NCBI GenBank assembly: GCA_038363925.1
Contig: JAQQWL010000015.1
Location: forward strand, 744,001 to 808,000
Origin: Apiospora phragmitis
Taxonomy: Eukaryota; Ascomycota; Sordariomycetes; Amphisphaeriales; Apiosporaceae
DNA: 64,000 bases
Direction of reading: 5' to 3'
The position numbers and the translations under genes are program-made. Below are positions 35,320-46,001 of this stretch, one piece after another. Numbering within the stretch: position 1 is the stretch's first letter; every line of letters begins with the position of its first letter. The notes below the pieces were generated by a model. That model was not told the DNA's origin. It made no database searches and worked only from the letters and a program-made list of their open reading frames with translations.

Positions 35320-38300
35320 CAAACATGACCTCTTCCCGGCGCGTTGTCGGCAACCTTCCAATCTATTCCTGGGACCACAGTAACACCTACTGGCATGAGT
35401 CACGCTTGAGTAAAAACTACCGCTTCCGTCCTTTCCCGCGCCACGACCTGCTGGGGCTCTTCGATGTCAACAGTTCCCCGCAAGACGCCGGGCCAGCTCA
35501 AGAACATCAACTTCCGCAACGTGAGATTCACGAAGGCCGTGGTGGTACCTGACGAGCAATCGAAAGGCAGTCGCGATGTGGAGCTGCAGTTGATCATCAG
35601 CCCTTCGTGACAATACGTTGGAAGCTCTTTGGGAGGACTTCCGGGTTCTCTCTTACGACCCCCAGAGTGAATCCTGGTCAGAACATTTTACTGGCATGAC
35701 TTCTTGGGATTGCGATGCTGAGGGGGCTCGGCCAGAGGCCGCCGAGATTTTCGATGCTGAGGACGGCGGCCTCGGTCATCTCACGGACTCATCTGCCGCC
35801 GAGGTGCTCGAGCAGTACCAGACCCAATGTGACGTGGCCCTCGATGCGACAGAAGTATATCACGGCCTGGCCAAAATTGGTAACACTTACGGGCCCAGCT
35901 TCCAGGGTCTAAAAGCGGTCCATGTCACCAAGTGCCAGTCCTTCGCCAAGGTTGTCATTGAAGATGTTGTGTAACGGATGCCAGGTCAATATCAGCAGCC
36001 GCACACGATTCACCCCACGAAATTTGACTCCATCATCCAGCTGGTGGCTGTGATGTTCCATCGAGAGTGCATCATGGCGCCCATCATGCCGGTTTCGCTC
36101 GCTGAGTTGTCCATTGCTGTTCACATGGACGAAACACCTGGCACCGACATCATCGTAGCTTCCGGCTTCTGCCCGGAGAGTCGTCGCGAAGGAACTGCCG
36201 ATTTCTGCGCCTACCAAAAGCGCAGTGACGGCACCTTCCGCCCAGTGATGACGGCCAGCAAGCTCCGTCCTCAAGCCGTCGGTGACGGAGGTTCGGGCGA
36301 CACCGCTCCCAGGAAAATGACCTACCGCGTAGAGTGGAAGCCTGAAGTCGACTCCATGACGCAGAACGACTTTATGGAAAATCTTTCCCGACAGGATCTC
36401 TTAGATGCCGGCGCTCTTGCGGAGAAGCCAGAATCATCGATCGAGTCGAACCTCTGTCTGAATGAGATAGTCGCTAGTATATTCATCCGGCGGACAGTTC
36501 GGGTCCTTCAAGAACAGGACATATCTTCAGCTTGCAGCCCCCACCTATCTCAACTATTAAGTTGGATGTTGAAGTGGAACCAGTCTGAAGGGGCGCAGTT
36601 ACTGGAAGGCGTCACCCTCGAAGATGAGAATAAGTTTATAGAGCAAGCCGACGAATCGGATATCGTCGGCGTCGCTTTACATCGCCTTGGGCCACAGTAC
36701 CTAGACCTTTTCGCTGGCAAAGTGAGCGCCGTAGAGCTCATGGCCCAGGATGACCTTCTGAGACGTCTTTATTCCGAGCACAGCCTGTTCAGACGCCATT
36801 ATGCCCAGATGGCTGAGTACATGCAGACTCTGATTCACAAGAGCCCATACATGAAGTTCCTTGAGATCTATGCGGGAACCGGAGGCGCAACTATGCCGGT
36901 GTTGGAAAGCGTGGACCGCGGCGGACGTCTACTCGTAGACGAGTACACCTACACCAGCGCCTCGTCTGGCTCATTCGAACGCACGCGCAGTAAGTTTGGC
37001 AAGTGGGAAAGCCAGATGAAGTTCAAGACACTGCATGTCTCACGCGATCTTCTCGCCCAGGGTTATACAGCACACAGCTTTGATGTCATTGTTGCCTCAT
37101 TGGAGCTGCATGCTACGCCCCGTATTGATGACACGATGGCGAACGTGAGGAAGCTGCTGAGTCCAGGCGGTCGACTGGTTCTGCTGGAGCTGACAGCACC
37201 TGCCGCGGCACACAACGCCGTCTTTGGTACATTGGCGAGCTGGTGGGTATCTGAAGATGGGCGCAAAGACGGTCCCCTTCTCACTGTCTCAGAGTGGGAC
37301 GCGCGTCTGAAGAAGCATGGCTTCACTGGCGCTGATCTGGCCATTCCAGCACAAACGGGTCAGTGCAACGACCTCAGCAGCATGATCTTGGCACGGGTAG
37401 CAAGTTCTTCGGGTGAAGCAGACGGCCAAGAAACGAAGTTGGTTGTGAAAATCCACTCCGGCCATCCCGATGCCTTCCAATCTGCCATCAGTGGCAAGAT
37501 AAACGATGCCTTCACCGGTTTGGGGGCCAATTGTACCAAGGAGCCTTGGACCGCCACCGACGCAGCCAACTTTGATGGGCTTACCATTGTCATCGAATCT
37601 GCCGAGCATCCCCTGCTGCTGGATCCCACCCCGGAGATCTACGAGAGTTTCAAACAGCTTATGCTTCAAGGAAAAGATATCCTCTGGGCCAGTTTCCAGA
37701 CTTCGCCGCCATCGGGCGAGAGCGCGGCGATGGCCAACATGGTCAATGGCATGGCTAGGGTGATGCGACGTGAGAACCCTAGTCTCCGATTGATTACGGT
37801 CGATATCCAAGATCAGATTGAGCCTACTGGTAATGAAGGCCAGGAGCAAATCATCAAGACTCTGACGGACATCGCTGCTTCGACCTTCTGGTCTGGTCTA
37901 GGTTCCGCAAGAGCAGAAGATCTTGAGTACGTCATTCGAGACGGCAAGTTGGCCATTCCCAGAGTCATCCCAGACGATCGTCTTTCCGCGTATCTCGACA
38001 GCCTAAGCCCGGTGCAGGACCAATCAGAGCCAACTCTTTACTTGAATAACGACAGACCACTGATGCTAAACGTGCGCGTTCCGGGTCTGCTGAACACGAT
38101 CAGCTTCGTGGACAACGACAAGATGTTAGAGGAGCTTGGCCCTGATCAGATCGAGATCCAAGCCCGAGCGCATGGTCTGGACCAGAAGGACGTCTCTGTC
38201 GCTTTGGGTCGATCAGCGCCAGGGACAGCAATGCTTGGCGAGGTGGCTGGTGTAGCCACAGCAGTGGGAGCCAATGTCCAATCCTGGAAGACTGGCGACA

Positions 38301-40080
38301 GGGTCATCGGACTTATGGTGGCTCCTTTTGGCAACCTGGTGCGCATTGACAGCAATGGTGCCGTGGTCATCCCAGATTCCATCTCGTTTTCCGAGGCGGC
38401 CACGATCCCCTGGGCGTATTACACTGCCTATTACTGTCTGACCCAAGCAGCTCGAATGGAGAAGGGCCAGAGCATTTTGATACATGCAGCTGCGGGGGCT
38501 GTGGGTCAAGCAGCTATCGAGCTGGCAAAGCTCATCGGAGCTTAGATCTTTGCCACGGTAAGCAGCGCCGACAAGAAGAAGCTGCTCACAGAGCAGTATG
38601 GCATACCTGAGACCCATATCTTTCCATACCGGAACTTCAAGAGACGCATTCTCGCTTCGACTGAAGGCAAGGGTATCGATGTTGTCCTCAATTCGCTCTC
38701 AGGTCAGCTGCTTGTAGACAGCTGGGACTGCGTCGCCCAGTTTGGTACGTTCCTAGAGATTGGAAAATCCGACATCAACGGGCGCAGCCAGCTCAGTATG
38801 GCAAACTTCGGAAAGCAGGTGACATTTGCTTCTGTGGATCCGTCACTCATGTACCAAAAACGCCCTGGATACGTGACCCGCGGATTGGAAGAGGTTCTCG
38901 CCAAGATTGACCAGGGCTTACTGAAGCCTGTCCAGCTCGTGACGAACTATTCTATGGCTGATATCGAAGAAACATTCCGTCTTGTGGCTCCCAGGAAGCA
39001 CATCGGGAAAGTGGTCTTGACTGCTGATGATGAAACTCTTGTCCAGGCCACCAAACCGAGAGCCATCCCGCTGCGGCTGAAGCAGGATGGGACATATGTT
39101 GTCGGCGGTGTGCTCGGAGATTGGGCCAGAGGATCGGGTGTCTATTCGCAGAAAAGGGAGCCGGCCACGTGGTAGCATTGACCCGTCGCAACCTTGACGC
39201 CGAGCAACGCGCGCCCTTGGAGGAGGCAATCAGCAAGCTTTGCGGTACTCTTCACATCGTGAAATGCGACATCAACGATGCGAATAGTACACGCGCCGCT
39301 TCCGAGGAGATAGCCAAGCTGCCTCCCGTCCGGGGTATTGTGCAGAGCGCAACGGTGCTTGCCGACCATCCCTTGGAGTACATGGAGCACAAGGATTGGA
39401 CGATCGCGATAAAGCCCAAAGTCCAGGGGACGATTAACATGCACCGCGCTTTCTGTTCTGCAGAAACGGCAGACTTCTTCATCTCGCTCTCGTCCGTGGC
39501 CAGCATATTTGGCTCGAGCTCCCAGAGCAACTACGCTGCGGGCAATGCATTCCTGGATGCGTTCGCTCATGCCCAAGGCCGATACTCGCGAGGTATCACC
39601 CACTACACTACCGTCAATGTCGGAGCTGTCGAAGGTTCTGGACTGGTTTCTGAAGCTCTTAGCCAGAACAGCGAGTTCGTGCGTATTGTCGGGTCAGTGT
39701 CGTTCGATGAGGTCATGGAGACGCTCACATACGCCATGACACCCCAAGCCCGCATCGACGAAGCCAGGCAATGCCTCATGCCATTCAATCGCGACTCAAT
39801 GGAGAGGCCATGGGTCCCGAGGCACTAGGCGACCATATCTTCGACCATGTCCCTAGCAAGAGACGACATGGCGAGACGGCGATGGCCAACACGTCGGACA
39901 AGCAGAAGCAGTGCACCCAGTATCATCGCCCTTGCGACGCTCATAGTGTCAAGGATGGCGCTCAGTTGCAAGGTGGATGATGTCGCAGCGGTAGCAGCTG
40001 GACTAGAGGAATTGCGAGACGAGAGTGGTGGCAGGCAGACAGAGCCGCAGTCGGAAGAATTGTCTAATTTGACGTCTCAG
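35320..40080 (+). pseudogene. Highly reducing PKS relic: partial DH, MT, ER, KR, ACP remnant; no KS or AT
   Basis: The relic begins in the AT-DH linker ([20 protein letters not shown]). It then jumps to the late DH half ([19 protein letters not shown]), skipping the part with the DH catalytic His. The second DH hot-dog follows (HPTKFDSIIQLV, about 36,010). The C-methyltransferase has an SAM motif, FLEIYAGTGGATMPVLES, near 36,855. Enoylreductase runs about 38,050-39,050, with LIHAAAGAVGQAAIELAKL. Ketoreductase runs about 39,060-39,760, keeping SSVAS and the Tyr/Asn of YAAGNAF. An ACP remnant lies near 39,930-40,010 without its DSL serine. Stops lie at 35,972 and 38,543 (TAG where Glu is expected) and about 39,826. 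Frame changes lie near 35,470, 35,600 and 39,117. KS and AT, about 1,000 residues, are absent, so it cannot make polyketide. Confidence 0.88.
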
Positions 40081-40129
40081 GGAAATGACGTTACTGCATC
40101 ATTTCATGGCTGGGACTGCTGCAAGCATC

Positions 40130-41990
40130 ACAAGATCTTGCCGGCTCAGTCACTGCCGGACTTGGATGATGCATTGGACTTCTGGCTTGAAGCAAATGAA
40201 CACATGTTCAGCGTCGAGCAGCTTGAGTCGATCCGTGGAGAAATTGAAGCGATGCGAGCCCCTGAGGGTACAGCACGCCGGGTACTCGAAGACTTGTATG
40301 AAGCCAACGCACTCGACAAGAGTAATGGCTGGTTTACCGACGTGGTCACGAACGGCCGCTTCCTCAGCAGCAGAGCATCAATTGCCCTCGGTTCAAGCAT
40401 CATGGGTGCACATCGCGAGACGAAAGTGCGACACTCGCAGGCAGAACGTGCCGCCATTATCGCTTCGTCACTTCGATCATTCAAGTCGAGCCGCTAGATA
40501 TTGGCGGCAGTCCCGAATGCACGTGGGGCTGGAAATGGCTATTGAACTCGACGCGTGTGCCGCAGGTCAAGTGCGATAAGATGATGAGTTACAGTCAAGA
40601 TGACCAGATCGTGCACGATCATATTGCCGTTTTGAGGAAATGTCACGTCTTCAAGGTCTTGCTTCAAGATAGAGATGGACAAGACGTGACATTCCAACAG
40701 CTGCAAATGACTTTCGATGCCATCGTCAACCGGGTGGAGGGAGATGATATCTGGTCGGGTATGTTGACGACTGACAACAGAGATTCTTGGGCCAAGTTAA
40801 GTCGTTGCTATCAACTATACCTTATGGTGCTTTGGACTAATGTGTTTTAATACAGATCAGAGAGAACCTCGTCGATATGAGTGCTGGCAACGCCCAGTAC
40901 TTCCATGTCATTGACTCGGCCATGTTCGTTCTCTGCTTGGACAGTGGATGCCCGGAGACTCCCGATGAAGTTGCAAGGGATGGCTTTATCGGCGACGGCT
41001 CGAATCGCTGGTTTGATAAAGCCCTTCAATTCTACGTGAGCGCAAATGGTCGATCCGGTCAGATCCAAGAACATGGAACCATCGACGGCACCACCCCGGC
41101 TCGGCTTCTGGAATGGGTAGGAACCGCCCTAGGAAAGCACTCAGTTTACACCGTTACGCCTAAGGCGAACCTGGACGGTGTAGAGCTGGATGAGTTGGTG
41201 TTGCAGACAACACCTGAGATCGACAATCACAATGAAGGTCTCCGGAAACAATTCCTCGAGAAGACCTCTGCGTCCACGTATGTCCGAGAACCACTGGATG
41301 AATTCGGCACCGACTTCCTCGTACAGTCCAGGACGCCTGCCAAGGGTGTCATCGACTTGACTTTCCAGCTTGCCGTGCGCCTATTCTTCGGGCGGAACAT
41401 GAATTCTTGGGAGCCGACAAGCTCCGCTCATTTCCATATGGGTCGGTCTGATGCTGTGCAGAGGGCCTCACCAGCTGTGAACGCGTTTTGCGATACAGCG
41501 ACGAAAGCCTGCGATGATTATAGTGATCTTTCAGGCTTGAGAGCGCTTCTGTTGGGAGCAACCAAACAGATTAAAGCCGGCATGGAAACCATGCTCAGTG
41601 GACGTAGCTATCTGCGCGTCTTCGAGGCGCTGATCTCCCTCTGGCCGGCCGACACACCGTTGCCGCGCTTCTTGGGCGAGCATGTGTTCTTCGGTAGGCC
41701 GGACCCTCCCATCTTTGCCCAGGTCAACCTGTTGGAGTCCGACAAGTCGGAGATTATCGTGGAGGACTTTGTGCACCTGCTAGGCGATACAGATGGGTTC
41801 TGGCCCTTCATTATACCGGACAAGAAACAGTGAGTAGACCCCGAGATGGAGTTGGGTAGATTTCCATGCTGACCATAACAACAGGATCCGTGTATCTCTT
41901 ACCGGTGGCTCGCAGGAACGGACTGCTGCTTTCGTGCGTGACCTTCATCGCGCGGCAAGCATGGTGCGCCGCATCGTGGAGACCAGCTGA
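40130..41990 (+). pseudogene. C-terminal carnitine O-acyltransferase-like domain of the PKS relic
   Basis: Directly downstream of the ACP remnant, the sequence encodes a choline/carnitine acyltransferase-fold domain. It begins at ALDFWLEANEHMFSVEQLES and reads SNGWFTDVVTNGRFLSSR and then GWKWLLNSTRVPQVKCDKMM. Next come SNRWFDKALQFYV and the catalytic segment QEHGTIDGTTPARLLEWV, whose His matches the active-site His of carnitine acyltransferases. Introns fit at about 40,795-40,855 and 41,830-41,884 (GTGAGT...AACAG), and the end is IRVSLTGGSQERTAAFV ... VETS with stop at 41,990. One frame change near 40,485 breaks it. In reducing PKSs with this domain it catalyses reversible product release and recapture. 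Apart from that frame change, the second half is one uninterrupted frame of over 300 codons. Confidence 0.87.
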
Positions 41991-42783
41991 GAAACAACTG
42001 CAACTGCCAAGTAGACTATCTAAAAGCTTCTGGGATTCATATGGTCGTTGTGGGAAGGGAAGGAGTTGTAACGATATACTATTGGTGAGTAAGGCAAGTG
42101 TAAAGTGCCTTTGAATACAACTGATTGGTGTTGATGTTTTTGATGGGTTTCCCGTGGTCGGGGCACTGAATCAGTAACAACATGAAGCACTAGCCTGTTA
42201 TGACCCCCACCCGAAAAGTCCCTAAGCTAGAGGACCCCTACAGAACCCTTACAGGACCCTGCAATCAATTATTTGAACCCAACAAACGTGCAGGTTGGAG
42301 ATTCAATCAGTATGTCCTGCAAAGTCTGCGGTGGGTGCAGATACATATTGCTGCCACATATTGAGAACACCGGACTTATTTCTACTTAGAGAATATAACT
42401 CGTATAATATTATAGAATAGATCTCAAATTTCAGGATCTCGAAAATATTAGATATGGCGCATAAAGATGAATAATTAAATCGGTACCCCCTTCGTGCTTT
42501 TCAAACGAATCCTTGGGCCCGCACAATACGACTTTCAAGGCAGCTGGACCTCGGAAACCCCGTTCGGTGCAAGATCGGCTTAAACGGCTGGGGAGATTGG
42601 ATGCATGCTACTCCGTAGTTAAATATAGATTGTCTTTTAGTGGCTCCATCTTAGCTCTCCCCGGTTTCTTTCCATATATTGGGCTGGTTCTCCTGCTCTG
42701 CGGCCGGATGTCTCTTCGTCACTTCGCAACTCGCCAGTCACGTGACCATTCCACCACTTACACCACCACAACCCATATCGACC
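41991..42783. other. Intergenic, about 790 bp
   Basis: 3' flank of the PKS relic and promoter of the glycosyltransferase gene. A short AT-rich patch lies at about 42,360-42,480. No other gene is recognised. Confidence 0.5.
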
Positions 42784-44263
42784 ATGGCCATCATACCAGC
42801 CACGGCGAAGCCGATTGTGCTGATATGTAGCACGCCTGTCTCGGGACACATTATACCCATGATGGCCATTGCGAAACAGCTTGTCGCCACCGGCTATGAT
42901 GTTTGCTTCGTGTCCGGCTCTGGCTATCGGCGGCAAGTCGAAGCCCTTGGTGCTTCCTTCGTCTCAGTAGAAGGGTACGGCGATTTCTATGATCTTACAT
43001 CGTGGGACTTGGATCAGGACTGTGAGTTTTCCAGAATCCCTTACTTTGCGGCTCTCATGAGGTCTACACTCGTTCAGCCCAGACTCTCGCTCCCCAAGAA
43101 TTCGATTCTGTTGAATTTGGCTGACTCATATACCCCTATTTGCAGGGCCTGAGGGAAAGCGGCGTCTTGAAGGTCCGGAGTGTTTCATCCACGATCTGGT
43201 ACATATCTTCTGCAAGTCGCTTCCTTCACAGCACGAAGCTATACAGAAGGTCTTGAGGACGCTCAACGACAAGCATCCTAACAGACCTGTTATCCTTATG
43301 ACAGAAACGTTGAACTTCGGAGGATTACCAACCCTATTAGGAGCTCCAGGAATCCGCCCTCAAGGATTCATGGTTATTGGACTCAACCCCATTCTCCTTA
43401 CCAGCGTGGACCATCCGCCTTTCGGCTCGGGCATGCCACCGGACAGCTCGCCAGAGGGCAGGCAGCGGAATAAAGTAGCCAACGAAGCTCAGAAACGGAG
43501 TTTTGCCCCAGCACAAGCCGCATACACAGAGGCCCTCTTGAGTGCGGGCGCCAGGAGGCCAGACGCCTTCTTGCTAGACGCACTTTACACCCTGCCCGAC
43601 CGCTTCGTGCAGATGTGCACACCTAGTGTCGAGTACCAGCGGAGTGATGCTCCCAAGACTCTTCGCTTCGCTGGAGGCTACCCTACCACACGTCAACTGA
43701 AAGAGCCCGTGAGGCCTGCGTGGTGGAACAGAGTGGTCCTCCACAAAACCAAGAAGATCATATTTGTTTGCCAAGGAACCGTGGCCATGGACTTCAGCCA
43801 GCTGGTGATCCCTACCATGGATGCATTCAGGGACCGGACCGACGTTTCCACCATTATTGCCCTAGGGAGGAAGTACGCCGCATTGCCATCCGATGTTTGT
43901 GTTCCGGAAAACTGCATCGTGGAAGAGTATATCCCGTACGATGACATACTACCCTACTGCGATGTTTTCGTTACCACTGCTGGTTATGGAAGCTTTCAGC
44001 GAGCTCTAATCCAAGGAACTCCTCTGGTGATGGCAGGAACGACGGAAGAAAAGCCAGAGACAGCTGCCAGGGGCGAATGGGCCGGTGTAGGCCTCAACCT
44101 GCGGACAAGCTATCCTACTGTCCGTCAAATAGGGGAAGCCGTCGATGATGTCCTGCAAGACCAAAAGTACAAGCTGAGGGCGTTGAAGATTAAGGCAGAG
44201 ATGTCAACCCAGAACCCTATCGGAGTGGTGATGGACACAATCAAAGAGCTAGTGGGAGAATAG
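42784..44263 (+). CDS. UDP-glycosyltransferase (GT1, MGT-like)
   Basis: Likely transfers sugar from a nucleotide-sugar donor to a small hydrophobic acceptor. Start at the ATG at 42,784: MAIIPATAKPIVLICSTPVS, followed by GHIIPMMAIAKQLVATGYDV, the usual N-terminal nucleotide-fold strand with its conserved His. After an intron, the second part (from about 43,154) carries PQGFMVIGLNPILL and IIFVCQGTVAMDFSQLVIP. The donor-binding block is DVFVTTAGYGSFQRALIQG, then PLVMAGTTEEKPETAARGEW. In relatives the first block usually reads TNGGYGS or HGG, so TAGYGS is a variant. The intron lies between about 43,070 and 43,153, but no donor/acceptor pair is fully convincing, so a small lesion is possible. With no membrane helix, it is probably soluble. 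Its place next to the PKS suggests it once glycosylated the polyketide. Confidence 0.78.
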
Positions 44264-44450
44264 CATACAATGGTGGCGTAGATTTAAATTTGAGGCTGTA
44301 TATTAATACCCGAGATCTAACCCAAACCCATACTGAGGCCTGGAGACACATATTTGAGTTCATCCACAACCAATCTCTGAAGAAGACAATAGACACCTGC
44401 ACTTTCCTTTCAGCACAGCTTTATAAACCCTGACAACATAAGACTCCTTT
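44264..44450. other. Short spacer
   Basis: 3' flank of the glycosyltransferase gene; no feature seen. Confidence 0.5.
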
Positions 44451-44529
44451 GACCGGGTCGGTGTAGCCTAGCGGTAGTATTCTTATATATATGCTTAAAG
44501 GCAAGAGGGTTCAACTCCCTCTGCGGTCA
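44451..44529 (+). tRNA. tRNA-like locus (degenerate or intron-containing)
   Basis: A perfect T arm (GAGGG-TTCAACT-CCCTC, 44,505-44,521) and a D-arm-like GTGTAGCCTAGCGGTAGTAT are present. The acceptor halves GACCGGG and TGCGGTC pair with one mismatch and one wobble. A T5 terminator follows at about 44,531. The anticodon arm (about 44,480-44,500, with an ATATATAT stretch) does not fold normally, so the anticodon cannot be assigned. It may be a tRNA pseudogene or contain an intron. Confidence 0.5.
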
Positions 44530-45384
44530 CTTTTTCAAACCCTGCTACGGGCCCCCTTTTTTCGCGTACCCTTACTCTCTCTGTGTTCTGGAAGGACGAG
44601 ACGCACATATATCCCGCCTATTCTAGAGACCCTGTGATGCAATCTCTCCAGTCATTTTAGATTTTTGTTTCTTCTCACTAGTGATACTCTATAGCTTCGC
44701 TGCTCCCGATCCTTCTATGTTCAAGGCACCGCGGTCCGCAGCTATCACCAATTTGCAGCTATTCCATTGCCGATTATCCCATTACTGCCATCCCATAATC
44801 CACCGCCCAGATTACACGACCGCTCAATTTTCAGGCTTACTCTATTAGTATGATATTTTGTCTTGAGCAAACCCGTCCCAAACCTGGTAGTCACTTCGCT
44901 GGGGAATGCAAATTTACACTCCGACATCGACTCATGGTCATCAATCGCACGATCTCGGCGACAATTACGAGATGATAAGCATCATCTCATTAGGCTGGCG
45001 TCGAAAAGGCTCTTTTCACTTAGTCGGATCACTTTCATGGTACGACACTCAGAGTTGGCTCCTCATGGCCAACCCAAACGCCCACATCAAAGTCTCATTG
45101 ATTGCAATATTGAAACCGATGAGTATAATGTAGTAGCCCATGTATACTCCCACTTCAGCAAGGTGTCGTCTCCGTATGTATCCACCCATAGTCTCCGGGG
45201 TAGCTGTAACCAACCCAACCACTTCCTTGCAAGCCAAGGAGAAGCAGCCCACGGTCCATATAACCCTATCGCCGCCGTCCAATACGTGACCCACCACCTT
45301 CGTTCGACCTCTCGAAAAAACTCTTCACGAGGTCCACGTTGACTACTATACTCCCCCCTAGGCCGTGGACTCTCAACAATCACA
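44530..45384. other. Intergenic between tRNA-like locus and tRNA-Val
   Basis: About 850 bp without a recognised gene. Open frames at 44,863-45,342 lack domain or splice support. Confidence 0.5.
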
Positions 45385-45458
45385 GGTTTGGTGGTGTAGT
45401 TGGTTATCACGTCAGTCTAACACACTGAAGGTCCTGGGATCGAGCCCCAGCCGAATCA
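45385..45458 (+). tRNA. tRNA-Val (anticodon AAC)
   Basis: 74 nt folding as a full cloverleaf. The acceptor is GGTTTGG/CCGAATC with two wobbles. The D arm is GTGTAGTTGGTTATCAC. The anticodon stem TCAGT/ACTGA has loop CTAACAC (anticodon AAC), and the T arm is CTGGG-ATCGAGC-CCCAG. The discriminator base is A. A T5 run lies about 35 bp downstream. No intron. Confidence 0.95.
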
Positions 45459-45749
45459 TGTATAGTAGAACTCATCATATGAGTTCTCACCTTTTTGCTT
45501 CTTCGCGTAGGCTGGATGTAGTTTGGTTTTGAGACATATGTGTGTCGCATCCCGTTGACCGTCTTTTTCATCCTCCTTTTTGATAAGCGCCGCCGGCCTA
45601 GGCGGGGTTACGTGCAGCCTTAAGATTTCGCAGAAGGAAAATAGAAACTGCAAAAGCTATCTTCACTCTCGCAATATAGTGAGTGAACAAACTGATAGAA
45701 TATTGAAATACTAGGTAGGTGCTTAGTTAGCAAGCAAAAAGATAATTCA

Positions 45750-45844
45750 TGACCCGAGCGAGTTTCGATCTCGCGACCTTTTGCGTCCACACACAAAGAA
45801 TTGCGGCATGTAAAGCAAACATGATTCCACTACACCATCAGGCC
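45750..45844 (-). tRNA. tRNA-Val (anticodon TAC) with a 23-nt intron
   Basis: Minus strand. The acceptor GGCCTGA/TCGGGTC pairs fully with two wobbles. The anticodon stem is TTTGC/GCAAA and the loop begins TTTACA (anticodon TAC). A 23-nt intron sits at the canonical place, one base 3' of the anticodon. The T arm is GCGAG-ATCGAAA-CTCGC and the discriminator is A. The mature length is 72 nt. A T5 terminator lies just downstream (AAAAA on the plus strand near 45,736). Confidence 0.92.
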
Positions 45845-46001
45845 AATGGATTGGAGATGTGGGGTGACCCTTTATCATCCTACATACTTTTCTTCAGAGT
45901 CACTACTAACTATAGAGACGCTCACCAATGTCCTTCACACGAAGATGTTCTGAATCCTATCTCTTTATTGCTATCCATGGTATATATATCCAGCTTCAAC
46001 C

